Origin: Pictodentalium vernedei
Lineage: Eukaryota; Mollusca; Scaphopoda; Dentaliida; Dentaliidae
Assembly (NCBI GenBank): GCA_031216915.1
Contig: CM062297.1
Coordinates: 829,958,786-830,022,785 of the forward strand
Direction of reading: 5' to 3'
DNA length: 64,000 nucleotides
The position numbers were made by a program, and so were the translations under genes. Below the pieces are notes generated by a model. It saw only the letters and a program-made list of their open reading frames with translations. It was not told where the DNA came from and did no database searches. Of this stretch, positions 22,511 to 34,734 are shown one piece after another (the first letter of the stretch is position 1; every line of letters begins with the position of its first letter).

Positions 22511-22644
22511 CGGTTAAAACTAGAAGTCCTGCCACGAACTGTGCGCTTATCTGTTCGCCTTACTATGGTCATAACGCGTAGATAAACGTGCAGATCAACG
22601 TGCTATTTGTACGCATTTCGTTACAGGACTTCTAGTTTTAACTG
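22511..22644 (+). mobile_element. MITE family 1, copy 5, internally deleted
   Basis: Both ends and TA flanks (22509-22510, 22645-22646) are present, but about 170 bases including the central hairpin are missing between 'gtgcgcttatct' and 'ttactatggtcataacgc'. Confidence 0.88.
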
Positions 22645-22868
22645 TATGTGATAATACTGTTAAAATGCCTAAAACCGTCAAATATTGATTCTATAGTTCT
22701 ATGCCTGTACTGCAAGTTCCCATAAGTGCACTTTCACAACACAACCTTTGTTTTAATCCCCACAGACACCATTCTGACAAAAAAGTGAAATTGTAGAAAA
22801 TATGTTTCCAAAGAGGATGAATCAGACATTTGCTTCAAGAATATAGTGGTCTTTGGATTTTACTATAT

Positions 22869-22918
22869 TTGTGTGTGTGTGGGGGGGGGGGGGGGGGGGG
22901 GGGGGGGGAGGGGGGTGA
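22869..22918 (+). repeat. (GT)n and poly-G tract
   Basis: A GTGTGT run followed by roughly 40 nearly uninterrupted G residues. Confidence 0.9.
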
Positions 22919-22924
22919 AAGATA

Positions 22925-23945
22925 GTCAGCTGTCAATTATTGAAAATGTACATCCAGGCAAATGAAAAGCAAAGAAACACCTTGTCTGATGGAGAGACAG
23001 ACAGACAGACAGACAGATAGGCTTGCTGTCACACATTTAGAAAGTCCACATGAGAGTACTGAATGACATACAATGAAAAATATAGTGGAAGAGCCAGGTC
23101 AAGGTTGTCAAATAGAAAAATAACTCAGTGAACCATGAGTGCTGCAGTCTCAAAGTAAATCACCAGAAACTGAAAGTGTATGATATTAACTTCAGCCTCT
23201 AAAAACGTGCTGCAAAGTCTTTCCATATGTTTATCATCAGCTGAAGGGTTAAACATGTGTGGGAGGGAGATTTGGTTCAATGAAGGTGCAATATTCAACA
23301 GCTGTCACTGTAAATTTGTGCTTATCATGGGAATATGGACCCCATTGGTACCAGAATAATATATTGGTAGCTATGCACAAATGCCATTCATTCACATTTG
23401 TCACTTTATTTTTATGTTATTTTTTTCCACTGTAGCCTCCCCCACCCCCTCCCCAAATTTGTGTTCCAAAGAACTCTTTCAATGAAGGAATTGATCACCA
23501 ACATTTTAAAGAGCATAATATAGAAGAGAAAAACTTCTAAATACCAGTGAATAGAAGTGCAGTATAGGTTTACTGGCTGTTTTTGAATGGTGATTTTGGA
23601 GGGGGTTGGAAGGCTATCATTCTCCCTGTCCCTAGTACTATGAGGGGGAACCATGGTTTAAATAAATGTGTTAATAGGGTAAGATAGGCGGTTAGTTAGC
23701 AGCTGCCAGAGGTTATAGTATGCTCCTGGGGAATACACTTGCTCAGGATGTGAATTTGCTTGCATTAACAGCCTTAGTTTTTGCAATATATAGCCTTCAT
23801 TGCTGACAGTGACAAAAATGCAACTTTTCAAAACAAAAAAAAAAAAAAAACAGTTTGGTAAGGTGTGTGGTCACCACATAAACATTTAAATGTGAAATAA
23901 TCCCCCAAAATAAAAACTGAATCTGGTTTGGAAGCCTAAAAACAT
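22925..23945. other. Unassigned stretch
   Basis: A short (CAGA)n microsatellite near 22995 and a poly-A of about 18 near 23836. 'aactcagtgaaccatgagtgctgcagt' near 23124 resembles 1373-1399, hinting at a shared old repeat. No gene seen. Confidence 0.4.
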
Positions 23946-23949
23946 ATTT

Positions 23950-24145
23950 CCTATAGGTATCACGGAACTAAATATTTTCCCATAGGCGACAATTATAACG
24001 TTCCGACAAAACAAATATGATCGCATCACTTTAATTTTGGCATTCAAATATCTTTGTCAAGTATAGCCCTTCAGACAACCTTTTCTGACCCGAGAACAAG
24101 GGGTCATGCAACAAATAGGAGAGAACAACTGACACGAAGGGAAGT
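23950..24145 (+). repeat. Dispersed repeat, copy 2
   Basis: Partner of 22205-22400, about 1.75 kb away in the same orientation. The two diverge abruptly at both edges. Confidence 0.8.
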
Positions 24146-24536
24146 ACCGATCACGTGCACATATTTTTCAGGGAATTTCCTATAAAAACACACAAAAAGT
24201 GAATTGTATTTTTTAGGTTAAAAAGTCATCAAATCACCCTCTTTTTTATCAGGAATATTCAACAATAATGATGTCAGTTGAATGTTTCAAACGTTTGTTG
24301 AAACAATATATTTTCCCAACCCTGTTCATTTTTAGAGATTGCATCATTTCCGTGCAACATTTTCAAGGCGGGAAACTCTAATTCAAATATTTAGTTCCTT
24401 GATACAATATGAACTGAGAACTGATTGTGTCATAAAAGAAATAACAGGTAAAGTTTTGTAAATATGCTAATGAAGATGGTGTAAACAGAAAAAAGCATGG
24501 CACAATGTGTAAACTTTGGAGGTCTCAGATAAAATA

Positions 24537-24850
24537 CAGTTAAAACTAAAAGTCCCGTCACGAACTGTGCGCGTGTATAGGCTGAATTGAGAGAAAGAAT
24601 TGCGCGCTATTGCCATATCGAATGGCATCCAAAGCACGGCAGGTTCTCCTGGTCACTCATAGCAAACACAGGAAATATTTCTGCCAATGGACCTCCCGGT
24701 TACCCGGAGGTCCATTGGCTGAAACATTGCTTGCGCACAGGCCATATGTACGGACTTTTATAGCCTTACTATGGTCATAACGTGTAGATTAACGCACAGA
24801 TCGACGTGCTATTTGTGCGCATTTCATGACAGGACTTCTAGTTTTAACTG
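24537..24850 (+). mobile_element. MITE family 1, copy 6
   Basis: 314 bp between TA at 24535-24536 and 24851-24852. Full ends and core hairpin, with one mismatch in the core (ACCTCCCGGTTACCCGG). Confidence 0.92.
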
Positions 24851-25177
24851 TATACCTCAAAAAGACAAAATTAATATTTTTTTTTTTGTCGAGGCTGGAC
24901 CTCCATATGATGGGAATGAGAGCCTAGATAAAAATATTATTTAAAAGTGAATTTATTAAATATTTAAATTGTTAAAATCTAATCTACAGTTCTCTGGATA
25001 TGTTATTTATTGCAGAGATAGTAAATAATTGAAAACTACATCTCGAAGTGGAATTAATAACATCTTTGCTCTGTGTGCATTTGCTCTTTGGTAATTTCCC
25101 CCATATTGCTTCTGTTTACATTCCCCTTAAACGCCACATCTAAACCCAAATCTGAAGGTAACTGATCCAAATGTGTT

Positions 25178-25844
25178 CAGGGCTGGAAGCAGTTAACGTT
25201 TCAAACGTTAACGTGTTAAATTATTTGAACAACGTTAAAAAAAATTAACCATGTTAATAACGTTTAACTTTGAAGATCATAATTGTGTAATATGTAGCAT
25301 TGCGTCGCTATCTTGTGTTTACCCAAGCCGGATCGGGCGTGCCGATGACGTCGAATTTTGCGCCATTTGAGGAAATTGAAGAACATGACTAATTTGGATG
25401 TCCGTAGCCCTCGTACCAACGTTGTCGAAGTTGGCCCGCCGATATTTGACGATAAAGCAATGTCAGCTTCATCCGAATGCCTATTTAAGGTCTGGTATTC
25501 GAGCAAGGGCGGATGTCTCTTTCTGAGGATATGACCACAGCGATTGTATTCTTAAATGAAAACATCGCTGAATGTTAGAATTTACGATAACCCGAGAGAA
25601 CTATCTTAACAACTCGTCCCCTGAGTTCCAATGTGTTCTATGTTCCAGTAGACACATAGAACACATTGGAACTCAAGAGACGAACTATGCGTAAGTTCAA
25701 TTATATTCAAATCCAAGTCAATAAAAATGGCCAAAGTTATTAAAATTTTGTTCATTTTAACATTTAACGTCATTTAACTCGTTTATGCAGAATTATTTAA
25801 CATGTTAATGTGTTCAGGAAAATATTCAACTCCTCCCAGCCCTG
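25178..25844. mobile_element. hAT-like non-autonomous element
   Basis: It opens CAGGGCTGGAAGCAGTTAAC and closes with TCCTCCCAGCCCTG, so the ends are short inverted repeats of hAT type. It is flanked by an 8-bp duplication, AATGTGTT (25170-25177) and GATGTGTT (25845-25852), with one difference. Both edges carry GTTAACGTT / TTTAACATGTTAATG motifs. The interior contains a separate hairpin (25615-25682). A minus-strand frame at 25264-25506 shows no transposase motif. Confidence 0.8.
25615..25682. repeat. 68-bp hairpin, copy 1
   Basis: CGTCCCCTGAGTTCCAATGT and TGTTCTATGT are answered by their complement after a short loop. A near-identical hairpin lies at 55767-55834. Here it sits inside the hAT-like element. 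Confidence 0.85.
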
Positions 25845-25859
25845 GATGTGTTGAATTTT

Positions 25860-27190
25860 CCTTTCTCAATATCAAGGTCAGGAAGGAATATCATTTTTCT
25901 AGAGTTGTGCACAGTGAAATGATAGTGAATTTGTCCAGCTGCACAGATGGTGACTCTACAGTGATGTGGACAGAGAAGTGAACAGAGAGTGTTGAGCTGA
26001 TCGCGACCTAGTATGTAATAACAGTACAGTAGTTCACAACACTTTCTCGTTTTTTATGATGAAATATTTGCTGAAGGTCAACTAAGCACTGTGGGTGCAA
26101 ATGGAAGCAAATTGAAAAGCGGAAAACTCCACTATCCTATCATTGCAGTCCGTTGCTTTGTTAGATATCGTCTCAAATGATATATAGTTTTGTATTTAGA
26201 AACGTGTTCTCAACAAGGTATAACATTGCGTTGGAAGTTTAAAACTTAAAATATTCTCCTTTCGGCACATACAACACAAAGGTGGTTTCCGAAAGTAAAT
26301 TTATTTCTGATTAAAATAATACGGCTACAAATACATACACTTTAGACCAAAAACAAATCAATAATAAAAAGGATTTAAAATCATCTAAAAATGTCAACAT
26401 AACAAAAATATGTTCACTTTTGTTCAAATGCAGCGATGTATTAACCCCTTAAAAACGGTATGCAGAAATGCTTGCGTCAAGTAAAAGTTGGAAGTCCGTG
26501 AGTAGATAACACAATAAACACCGATCTGGACAGGTGGATCAGCGAGAATTTAATTCCATAGCCATTGTAGGAATAAATTATTACTGAACCTCCTGACACA
26601 AGTAGGATAGACTCGTCCACCTGACAGTATTCAGCAGTGTATCAGCGATACCACTTTTGGCGTAGGGGTTCAAAGGATAAGTGGATCTGCTGCGTCGTAA
26701 TGTTTAAGTTTTTCTAGCCGGGTTTGCTCGCCATGTATGGGTAGGGATGTAGGCAACTATTTTTCTTTTTGTAAACGGATAGATCTGTTTCTATTTTTGT
26801 CCCAAGATTGTCTGTCCATACACACCTTCATCGTGGCGCATAGTTACCTCTCGGTTTTCCGAAAAGAAAATTAGAACGCATAAGCATACGGGCATATGAA
26901 AATAACATTCTTTGAGATATCCTCTGAAACACCTGGCAATTTCAGCCGCGCACCGCTGACCATCTCAACAGAGTTGCGATTACATACATCTATATTTATG
27001 GATATGTATTCGTTTCGATGCGTTCCTTTTCCTAACGCATGTTATAGGCGACACAAACAACGCAGTTAACATACAATGAACTTTCTTTCAATTCAGCTCA
27101 TTTGGATATAGGCAATTTGTGCGTTTGTCAACAAGACACATTGAATACACTTGTGCTGTCTACAATGAACACTTTGCCGCTTTAATATAT
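25860..27190. other. Unassigned stretch
   Basis: No gene or repeat recognised. Open frames are all short. Confidence 0.4.
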
Positions 27191-27332
27191 ATATTTATTA
27201 CTTTCCAATGTGTGATTTACTGGGACTTCCATAACTTCGCAAGTGAATTATGCAAGATCAGCAAATGTGTCATGTATCCGTGCGCGCCGTGGATGTAATG
27301 TGAACTTCATTGTTTTTTTTTTGTTTTTTTAA

Positions 27333-27569
27333 CCCTTTACCTAATATGAAAAGCAGACCACACTTACAAAAAAAAAATTCTTGAATAGCTATTATTTTCA
27401 TTTTTTGTCTCAAAAACATAGGTTATGACCCCTCATTGGAACGAGCTCGACGAGCTCGTTCCAAAGAGGGGTCGTAACCTATGTTTTTGAGACAAAAAAA
27501 ATGGAAAAAAATAATGAAAATTAATTGGTGATTTTTAGAATAGCGCTGGCCGTTACATTAGGTAAAGGG
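27333..27569. mobile_element. MITE family 3 (TTAA target), arm type a
   Basis: 237 bp between TTAA at 27329-27332 and 27570-27573. The ends are CCCTTTACCTAA and TTAGGTAAAGGG. The centre is a long palindrome with 'aaaaacataggttatgaccc' and GGAACGAGCTCGACGAGCTC. The TTAA target and CCC/GGG termini are those of piggyBac-type elements; no transposase is encoded. Confidence 0.88.
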
Positions 27570-27610
27570 TTAAATAATATAATTATCGTTGATAATGAAA
27601 AGTAATAAAC

Positions 27611-27770
27611 AGAGTAATCGCTTGACTGGACTGGTTACGTGAAATAATACTTTCGAGGCGAGGAACTATATTGCAAAACACTCGTGCGCATTCACACACT
27701 TGTGTTTGTTCAACGTCCTTCACCTCTCATGAATTAGTTCACGTAACAAGTTCAGTCAAACGATTACTCT
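27611..27770. repeat. Palindrome 'agagtaatcgcttgactgg', copy 1
   Basis: A 160-bp palindrome: AGAGTAATCGCTTGACTGGA with GGTTACGTGAAAT at one end, and its diverged complement at the other. Other copies at 37480-37617 and 42702-42860 stand next to the same neighbour each time. Confidence 0.85.
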
Positions 27771-28280
27771 CTATATATCATACAACGACTATAGGCTAAA
27801 TTACAGCGCTTTAGGCCTATCCAGTACGAGTTTACGCATGGACAGCAACGATCGTAAAATCCTCTATGAGACATTGTTTGAAGTTACCTTGATAAGAGCT
27901 CCGTATGTTTTTTTTGTGTGAAGAATCTCTAAGGGGGAAATTTTCAGTGCGACCACATTCAAATTAAACAGAGGAAACTCCCCGCTCCCCGTCTGTAGCG
28001 AGTTCGATAGTTTACTATGGCACGAGCTACGCGATATTCAAAGGAGACAGATATTCCATCATACAATTGTACGACAATGGTAGACATCAGACTGACAAAT
28101 GCGGTAAGATCGCGAACTAAATGTTCCAGTTCTTAACATTCAATGCCCACACTTACTCAAATAAATAAATAAATAAATAAATAAACATTTGTGAACAAAT
28201 GCTAATGTCAACTTGTTTCTTTTCGTTTGTGTTCGCTTTTTTTTCACCAAACATTATTTCACAATAAACAGTCTGATATA

Positions 28281-29730
28281 TACTACACAAAGGTTGCTAA
28301 GCACCAAGTATATCCAACTACCTGTTTTACGTTTCAGTTCAAATATTGTAATGAAAAGTGGATATATTTTTTTAATTATATCTTTAATGATTTAAGTACA
28401 GAAATTAAGATTTTATTTGTGTTTGACATTATGTTTTAGCTTTTGAATACGATAACCATGGAAAATGGATATTATTGGAAAATGAGGAAATTTTTCAATA
28501 TGCCAAAAAGTTGACGGGGCGAACTGGTATGGTTTCAATATCGAGTATGAGACCCATTACTGTTAATTACAAGTTGATGACGCCTTATCATGCTCCAAAT
28601 CAGGTTCCTGGTGGTCCTTTGTGGGATGTTGTTCTCCCGACTGTATGGGCAACAAGAGGACGGGCATTATCGTCCATCAGAATTAATCTATCAACCACTG
28701 CACCTGCATACAATCTCACGTGGGCATCCAGGACCTCATCAATATACCGCTGTGCAGTCAATGTACCACGACCTAGGACACAGAGCTATGTACGTCCATT
28801 CCAGCTGATGACGCCACAGACCATTATTGATCCTCCACCATAGCGGTCATACTCAGCAACGTTGGCTACATGGAATCGCTCTCCTGGTCTTCTCCATGCC
28901 CTAGAACGCATATCTGTGTTGCCCAGGCAGTATCTTGACTCATCTGTAAAAAGGACAGGTCGTCAATCTTCTCTGGTCCATCCAACGTGATCCATGGCCC
29001 ATTCATATCGTGTCCGGCGGTGGTTCTGGGACAGTTGAATGCGAATACGTGGTCTTCTAGATCGGAGACCACCTTCGTGCAACCTTGCCTGGATAGTCTA
29101 CGTCGAAACATTTACCCCGGATGCATTCAGAAGGTCACTGCGAAGCTGGGCTGCTGTGTCAAAGCCGTTCCTACGGGCCTGAATGTTCAAAAACCGGTCT
29201 TCCGCTGCAGATGTTGCCCTGTCTCTGCCACCACCCTGTCGTCTGACTGGTGTGCCATACTGCTGAAACCTTTCCCAGGCTCTGGTGATTACCGTATGGT
29301 GCACACCAAGGGCTTCACCAACCTGACGATGGGTAGCCCCATGTTCCACCATCCCTACAGCCCACAACATTTCTGCTTCAGACAAATGTCTTCTTACATT
29401 TGCACTCGCCATATTCAATCATTAAATCACAATGGTTTGTGTTGAAATGAAGACTGAATACCCAACACATCTCATGTACATGTAGACAGTACACGAAAAC
29501 ATCATGGGAATCGAGGGGTACATGCTTTCCATGACTGTCACGAAAAGTCTGCCTGTCAAGAGAGCTAATGTATGTCACGAAAAGTCTGCCTGTCAAGAGA
29601 GCTAATGTAAACACTGGGACGAACTCAATACATTCCTCAATGATATCCACCAAAAATATCGCAAATGTGTCACAAGAAAATTTCACAATGATGTGTCAAA
29701 TATGTAGTGCTTAGCAAACTTTGAGTAGTA
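28281..29730 (-). mobile_element. Tc1-like DNA transposon, copy 2 (internally deleted)
   Basis: 1450 bp between TA at 28279-28280 and 29731-29732. The ends match copy 1 (TACTACACAAAGGTTGCTAA at the left). Relative to copy 1 it lacks a block after 'tttgtgggatgttgtt' (near 28630) and has a 47-bp tandem duplication near 29531-29610 ('cacgaaaagtctgcctgtca' twice). Confidence 0.92.
28535..29418 (-). pseudogene. Tc1 transposase, catalytic Glu region deleted
   Basis: The N-terminal 106 residues are open (start at 29418: MNMASANVRRHLSEAEM) and include the helix-turn-helix (GATHRQVGEALGVHHTVITR), the GGGRDRATS hinge and a longer linker than the open frame of copy 1. The middle frame (28866-29111) is shifted. 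The block that encodes PPNLNPIEHVWNEL in copy 1 is missing near 28630, so the third catalytic residue is gone. The remaining DNA-binding domain could in principle still be expressed, but nothing in the sequence shows that it is. Confidence 0.88.
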
Positions 29731-29734
29731 TATA

Positions 29735-30835
29735 CGTTGCACTACCGTCGCGTCGAATCCAATTGAATTAGATTCGTCTGAAATTTGTCAAATCTTCCTT
29801 TGATATATACGGACGCACTGCCGCCCCTGTTGAATTCAGTTGACGCACAACCTCAACTCACAATGTTTGAGTCCACACACAAATCTTATGTGATATCTAT
29901 ACGTATATATGAACTGTGCACACGTGTAGGAATACATTATATTATGGCTTAATTTTATTTATACGGACTTTCCATCGTCGCAGTGAATTTATTTGGAGAT
30001 TTTCTTCATATGATAAGGTTTATAAGTCTGACCTTCATATACAAGCGTATTTGTTTGCAATTTATAGTGCTTTAATGGGGTAACATGACGCATAAAGTTT
30101 TAAAAGCATATTGCCGAGTAGTGTGTCTATAACTTACTTGGCTGCCTTCCAACCCTCACCCCAAACCAAGGAAGAAAAACAATCCCAAATTTGGTTAGAT
30201 CCGTGTTGGTTACAGACGACGCATCACCATCGACTCGAATTCAATTCCACTGCGAACATTACTGAAAATTGCATATATCGTCACGACATTCAGTGTTTTC
30301 CAGGATTAGAACATCATTATCATTTCATTTGCATTTAATTTGGATTTTCCTGAAAGGAAAATCTATTTGTTATTGCCAAGATCATTATTCTTCTTTTTTT
30401 TTTTTTTTTTGTTTTTCCAACATATCGGGGAAAGAGTTTTCTCGAAAACGGTCTTTAAGATTTTTTTCAAACTTTGCACGATCAATGACGGCCATGAGTT
30501 CTAATAAATAAAACCATCAGTATTTGGGGGAAAATGTTTCTTGGTGGGCAAAAACGCCCAAAAACTCCAAAGCTTCATAGGCCAATATCTCATGAAAGAA
30601 AAAAGCTATCGACTTAATTTTTTGACAGACTTATCAGAATTACTCTTGTCTAAAACAAATATAATCGGTATTTTTTTCCATTTTACATGTTTTCTGCCAA
30701 AATTTTTCACAAAACGGAAAGTTATCTCAAAAATAGGCCATTTTGGATTGAAATATCGAGATTTAAATATAAAGAGCCCTCTAAAAGGGTTCCAAATTGA
30801 AGGAAATAATACCGCTTTATAAAAAAAATCGAAAG
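29735..30835. other. Unassigned stretch
   Basis: No gene recognised. A poly-T of about 18 lies near 30395. Frames at 30111-30511 and 30541-30822 have no recognisable motif. Confidence 0.4.
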
Positions 30836-30839
30836 AATT

Positions 30840-32110
30840 TCGTTTCGATTTTTCGTTAATCCAAAATGGCGGCCAAAAAATCGAAATTTTTTTTTTCCTT
30901 TTTTATGTGTTTTGTTCAATTTTGAGACGAAAAAAAAAAAAATTTTTTTTGCACTGAAAATTTTCGGTCCGGTTCGGACTTCCGAAATTTTCGACCAAAA
31001 TTCGGGAATTTTTATTTTTGTTTTTTTATGTGTTTTGTTCAATTTTGAGACGAAAAAATTTTTTTTTTTTTTACACACCACCACCAAGAAACGAAAATTG
31101 GTCTTCAGACTGGTACTTTGACCTAATTATACTGTACTACCGGAGTGGGTAAAAAGCGGCGGTGATTGCGAATGTGTAGCGCATATATAGGTAAAAAGAT
31201 TCCCCGTAGTTTGGAAGCACAATTTTGTTGCGTTTGCCTTCAGGCGGTCGCCAAAAGTACACTCTCGGCCTCTCAACGGTCCGTACACCCTCTTTTTGGC
31301 ATGCGAATACTCGGCGTTCTTGACTCGTATAAGGATTTCGTGATTCATATGGTATCATTCACGGTCTGCTTAAACCTTTCTCCACCCCATGGGAATAAGG
31401 TTTTATTTCACTTGGCTTCTGATGGCTGGCGAACTACCACTCCGGTTCGGACTTTTCGACCAAAATCCGGAAATTTTTGTTTTTGTTTTTTGTGTTTTGT
31501 TCACTTTTGAGGCGAAAAAAAAATTTGTTTTTGTTGCACTACACCAAAAAACGAAAAATCGGTCTTCAGACTGGTACTTTGACCTAATTATACTGTTCTA
31601 CCGGAGTGGGTTAAAAGCGGTGGTGATTGAGAATGTGTAGCCCGTATACAGGTAAAAAGATTCCCCGTAGTTTGGAAGTACAATTTTGTTGAGTTTGGCT
31701 TCGGGCGGTCGCCAAAATACACTCTCGGCCTCGCAACGGTCCGTACACCCTCTTTTCGGCATGAGAATACTGGCCGTTCTTGAATCGTATAAGGCTTCCG
31801 TGATTGAAATGGCAACATTCACGGTATCTTTAAACCTTTCCTCACCAAATGGGAATTGGGTTTTATTTCACTTGGCTTCTGATGGCTGGAGAACTACCAC
31901 TCCGGTTCGGACTTTTAGACCAAAATTCGGAAATTTTTGTTTCTGTTTTTTTATGTGTTTTGTTCAATTTTGAGACGAAAACAATTTTTTTTTTACCTGG
32001 AAATTTTTTGGTCCGGTTTGGACTGAAAATTTTTGATCAAAAAACAAACTTTTTTTTTTAGATCACCACTTTGACCTGACAAAACTGTACTACGAGGCGA
32101 GTTAAAGTAG
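30840..32110 (+). repeat. Tandem repeat of about 460 bp
   Basis: The anchor 'gaccaaaattcggaaatttt' recurs at 30993, 31458 and 31918 (periods 465 and 460), each time followed by 'tgtgttttgttcaattttga'. A partial unit precedes the first. Each full unit contains 'ggtcttcagactggtacttt', 'gattccccgtagtttggaag' and 'caacggtccgtacaccctct'. Minus-strand frames (31137-31358, 31598-31822) give similar peptides in the two units but show no known domain. Confidence 0.88.
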
Positions 32111-32124
32111 CCGTTATTCAGAAT

Positions 32125-32185
32125 TTGGATGTTGAGGCTCTTCCTCCACCAGTAAAACTATCCGACACGACTGCCCAACCCCCAC
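32125..32185 (+). mobile_element. SINE fragment
   Basis: 'gaggctcttcctccaccagt' and 'aaaactatccgacacgactg' match the region before the tail of the other SINEs. It ends without the AATAAA tail. Confidence 0.5.
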
Positions 32186-32189
32186 CCAA

Positions 32190-34730
32190 GGCAAACACGC
32201 ATTAGATTAGACTCTACAGACTCTGGCGTCCAAGCCAGGAAACACGTCTGAAAAACCTTGATCATTTTGCACCCGGCGACCTCAATTTCAGTGAACGTTG
32301 TTCATAATGTTACATGGTATTTTGTATCCTAAACTGAAATCGAAAGTAGAACACTGAGAGTCTGTTATTTTTTATGGGAATGTGACTCCAGCTACTCATC
32401 CCCTCCCCCGTCCTCATTGAATTTGATGACGGTGGCAATTCCGACGGTATTGCCAGATTGTTACTAACTGTGTAGACATTACATAGCGACACATCCCTAA
32501 TTAGCCTGGCTGCCATTACCGAATCGGACTGTATCAAATTTTTGCGGCAAACCACGAAGCGATTTGGAACAATTCTCACACGTGTACGGCTCATCGTTAC
32601 AAACAATATTTACGCGAACCATCAAAAACTTTGCTCGAACCGTCGGGGATTTCGAAGCAACCCATTTTTCGTTCGCGTATTTTTCAATTCAGGCGACCTC
32701 CAGTCGAACCAAAAGATCGTTCGCTTAAAAAGCAGGCCTATTGTGTTAACCATTGACTAAATGCAGAGCCATGACAATCCTCAAATGAGGCATTATGAGG
32801 CTCTAGAATAGTTATCAGAGACTCTTATTAAAAACAAACGGGAAGGGGGGATCCCCTCCAATAACCTCCCTCACCTCGGCGGGGCTGTGCATTTTGGGTA
32901 TGCCCAATATATTACGGACTTTGGGTCCAAGTTCGAATTAGCTTTAGGTACAGAATTGCCCCCCCCCCCCCTCTCTCCCCATACCCATGTCGAATTTTTA
33001 AATAATGCTGACTTCGGGCCGGGGAAGTTGCCTTCTGGTACCGCGTTTCAATTTCAGGCTTTCACCATAAGAGCTCACGGCATAGATAAATAACTGATAA
33101 TTATTCATCTACCCTGCGACGTACGTGTAGATAAGAAGCAACAGGAAGGGTTGGGGAGATATGACCAATGTCTGGTGGAATTCCCCTGAAGTGACAACAG
33201 AATACATGATTGGTTAATCTTGATTTTAGGCCTACACATGTTGTACTCATACAAATCCATGTTTGTCATTGTCCGAATGGCAGGAGGGCCATAATGTTCC
33301 GCCTAAAATGAGTCCAGGTGGGCCATTTTTGGTCCACCTTTATTCATTAAAGGCGGGCAACTTTCTTGAGTTGACACGAAGTTAGTTAAGCATTGCCAAT
33401 CCAGTGAATCGTGGTGTCCCACAAATATCAAATAGTTTACCTTGGGTACCGGCACGAACTTTGGTGACCCCCCCCCCCCCCCCCCCCAAAGAACAATACA
33501 TAGTGGTAAATATATTGGAAGAATTTTTACTCAATAAAGAAATATTTTGATATGCTGTTATTTCGAAAACAAAACGTTTCAAAAAAAGGAATTGTGAAAG
33601 CAAGAAAGGAAACTTGGAATCCGATGCTGAAAACAAAACTCTGCACATCAAGGGAGAGTACTCATCACAATTCTCTTGCCAAGGCCATCTGTTTCAAAAA
33701 CGCATTGCCATTCACTTCACGTGGTTAGAAGCCTCTGCACTGCTCAACACGGCGTTATGACAATTTGTCTCTGTCACATTGAGACATGCTGGCACTCGGA
33801 TCTAAATAAATTTATGACAGAGAACAGTTATATTCAGAAAAATATGCGCTTTTAAATTATACAAGTTAGGCGTTCAGTGTCATTTACGTTTTGAGTGAAA
33901 AATCATTGAAACTTTGGGGTGTCTGATTACAGGAAATATCCGGACAGTTACCTACCTGCAAAAACCAATTTGCTTCCTAACATTCTGACATGGAAGCCAA
34001 AAGTAATACAGCACCACGAAGGTCTGGAATTATACTTCTGAATGGGAATTACAAGTGACATGGATTTATTGCCAAATGTCGTCCACTCGTTGACATTTAA
34101 TGAAGTCGACATAGTAATAACGCGCAGTTTGAAATGTCTATGGTTGTTCCAATGTATGGAGCCTTGGCGGTCAGTACAGAATTTCATTAGATGCGACCTC
34201 TGGGAGCGGGCATACTGCATAGAGATCCTGCCGACATTGCTGCTGTTTTGATTCAGTAGTGTAGCCACGGAATTAATGGGGGGGGGGGGGGGCAAGTCCC
34301 CTAAATGCCCCCCCCCCCCCCGCAAAAAAAAAAAAAAATTGACCCAGTGCAATTTCATACAACTTAGAGCCCCCACAAATGCTCTCCAATATAGGGCAGC
34401 ACATGCTACAACTGCTCAGATTGAATCTCAAGAGAACTGAACTTTGCAAAATATTCTCGGGTAGACTTTGTCCTTACTTGGAGTCTATGACCCTCTGAAC
34501 ATTACCCCCTCCGCAAATTTTTCTGTACTACCCCCGAAATCCGACAACAACCTTCCAAATATCATGGTAGTTATCACACTTCTCTCCTGAACAATAGCTG
34601 CTGGTCAAACGAGAAGACCCCAGTGATTTACATCAAACAACAGGGTTTCTGTAAAAAAAAATCTTGACATTATATCGTCGACCGTCAATGTGTTAACAGG
34701 CTCATCAAAAATCCGTTTTTCTGCGTTCTT
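32190..34730. other. Mostly unassigned, with poly-C and poly-G tracts
   Basis: Homopolymer tracts lie at 32957-32970 (C), 33468-33487 (C), 34279-34292 (G) and 34309-34321 (C, followed by poly-A). The minus-strand frame 33948-34376 (142 residues) runs through the G/C tract and has no recognised domain. No gene assigned. Confidence 0.4.
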
Positions 34731-34734
34731 CTCA

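Larger units (their letters stand above)
27194..27770 (-). repeat. Composite repeat unit, copy 1
   Basis: In order: 'tttattactttcc' and a segment with 'gatttactgggacttcc' and 'catgtatccgtgcgcg'; a family 3 MITE (27333-27569); 'ataattatcgttgataatga' and 'aagtaataaa'; a palindrome (27611-27770). The same parts occur in reverse order and orientation at 37480-38023 and 42702-43319. The outer 'tttattactt' and 'aagtaataaa' are inverted to each other, suggesting an older element that carries the MITE inside it. Confidence 0.7.
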
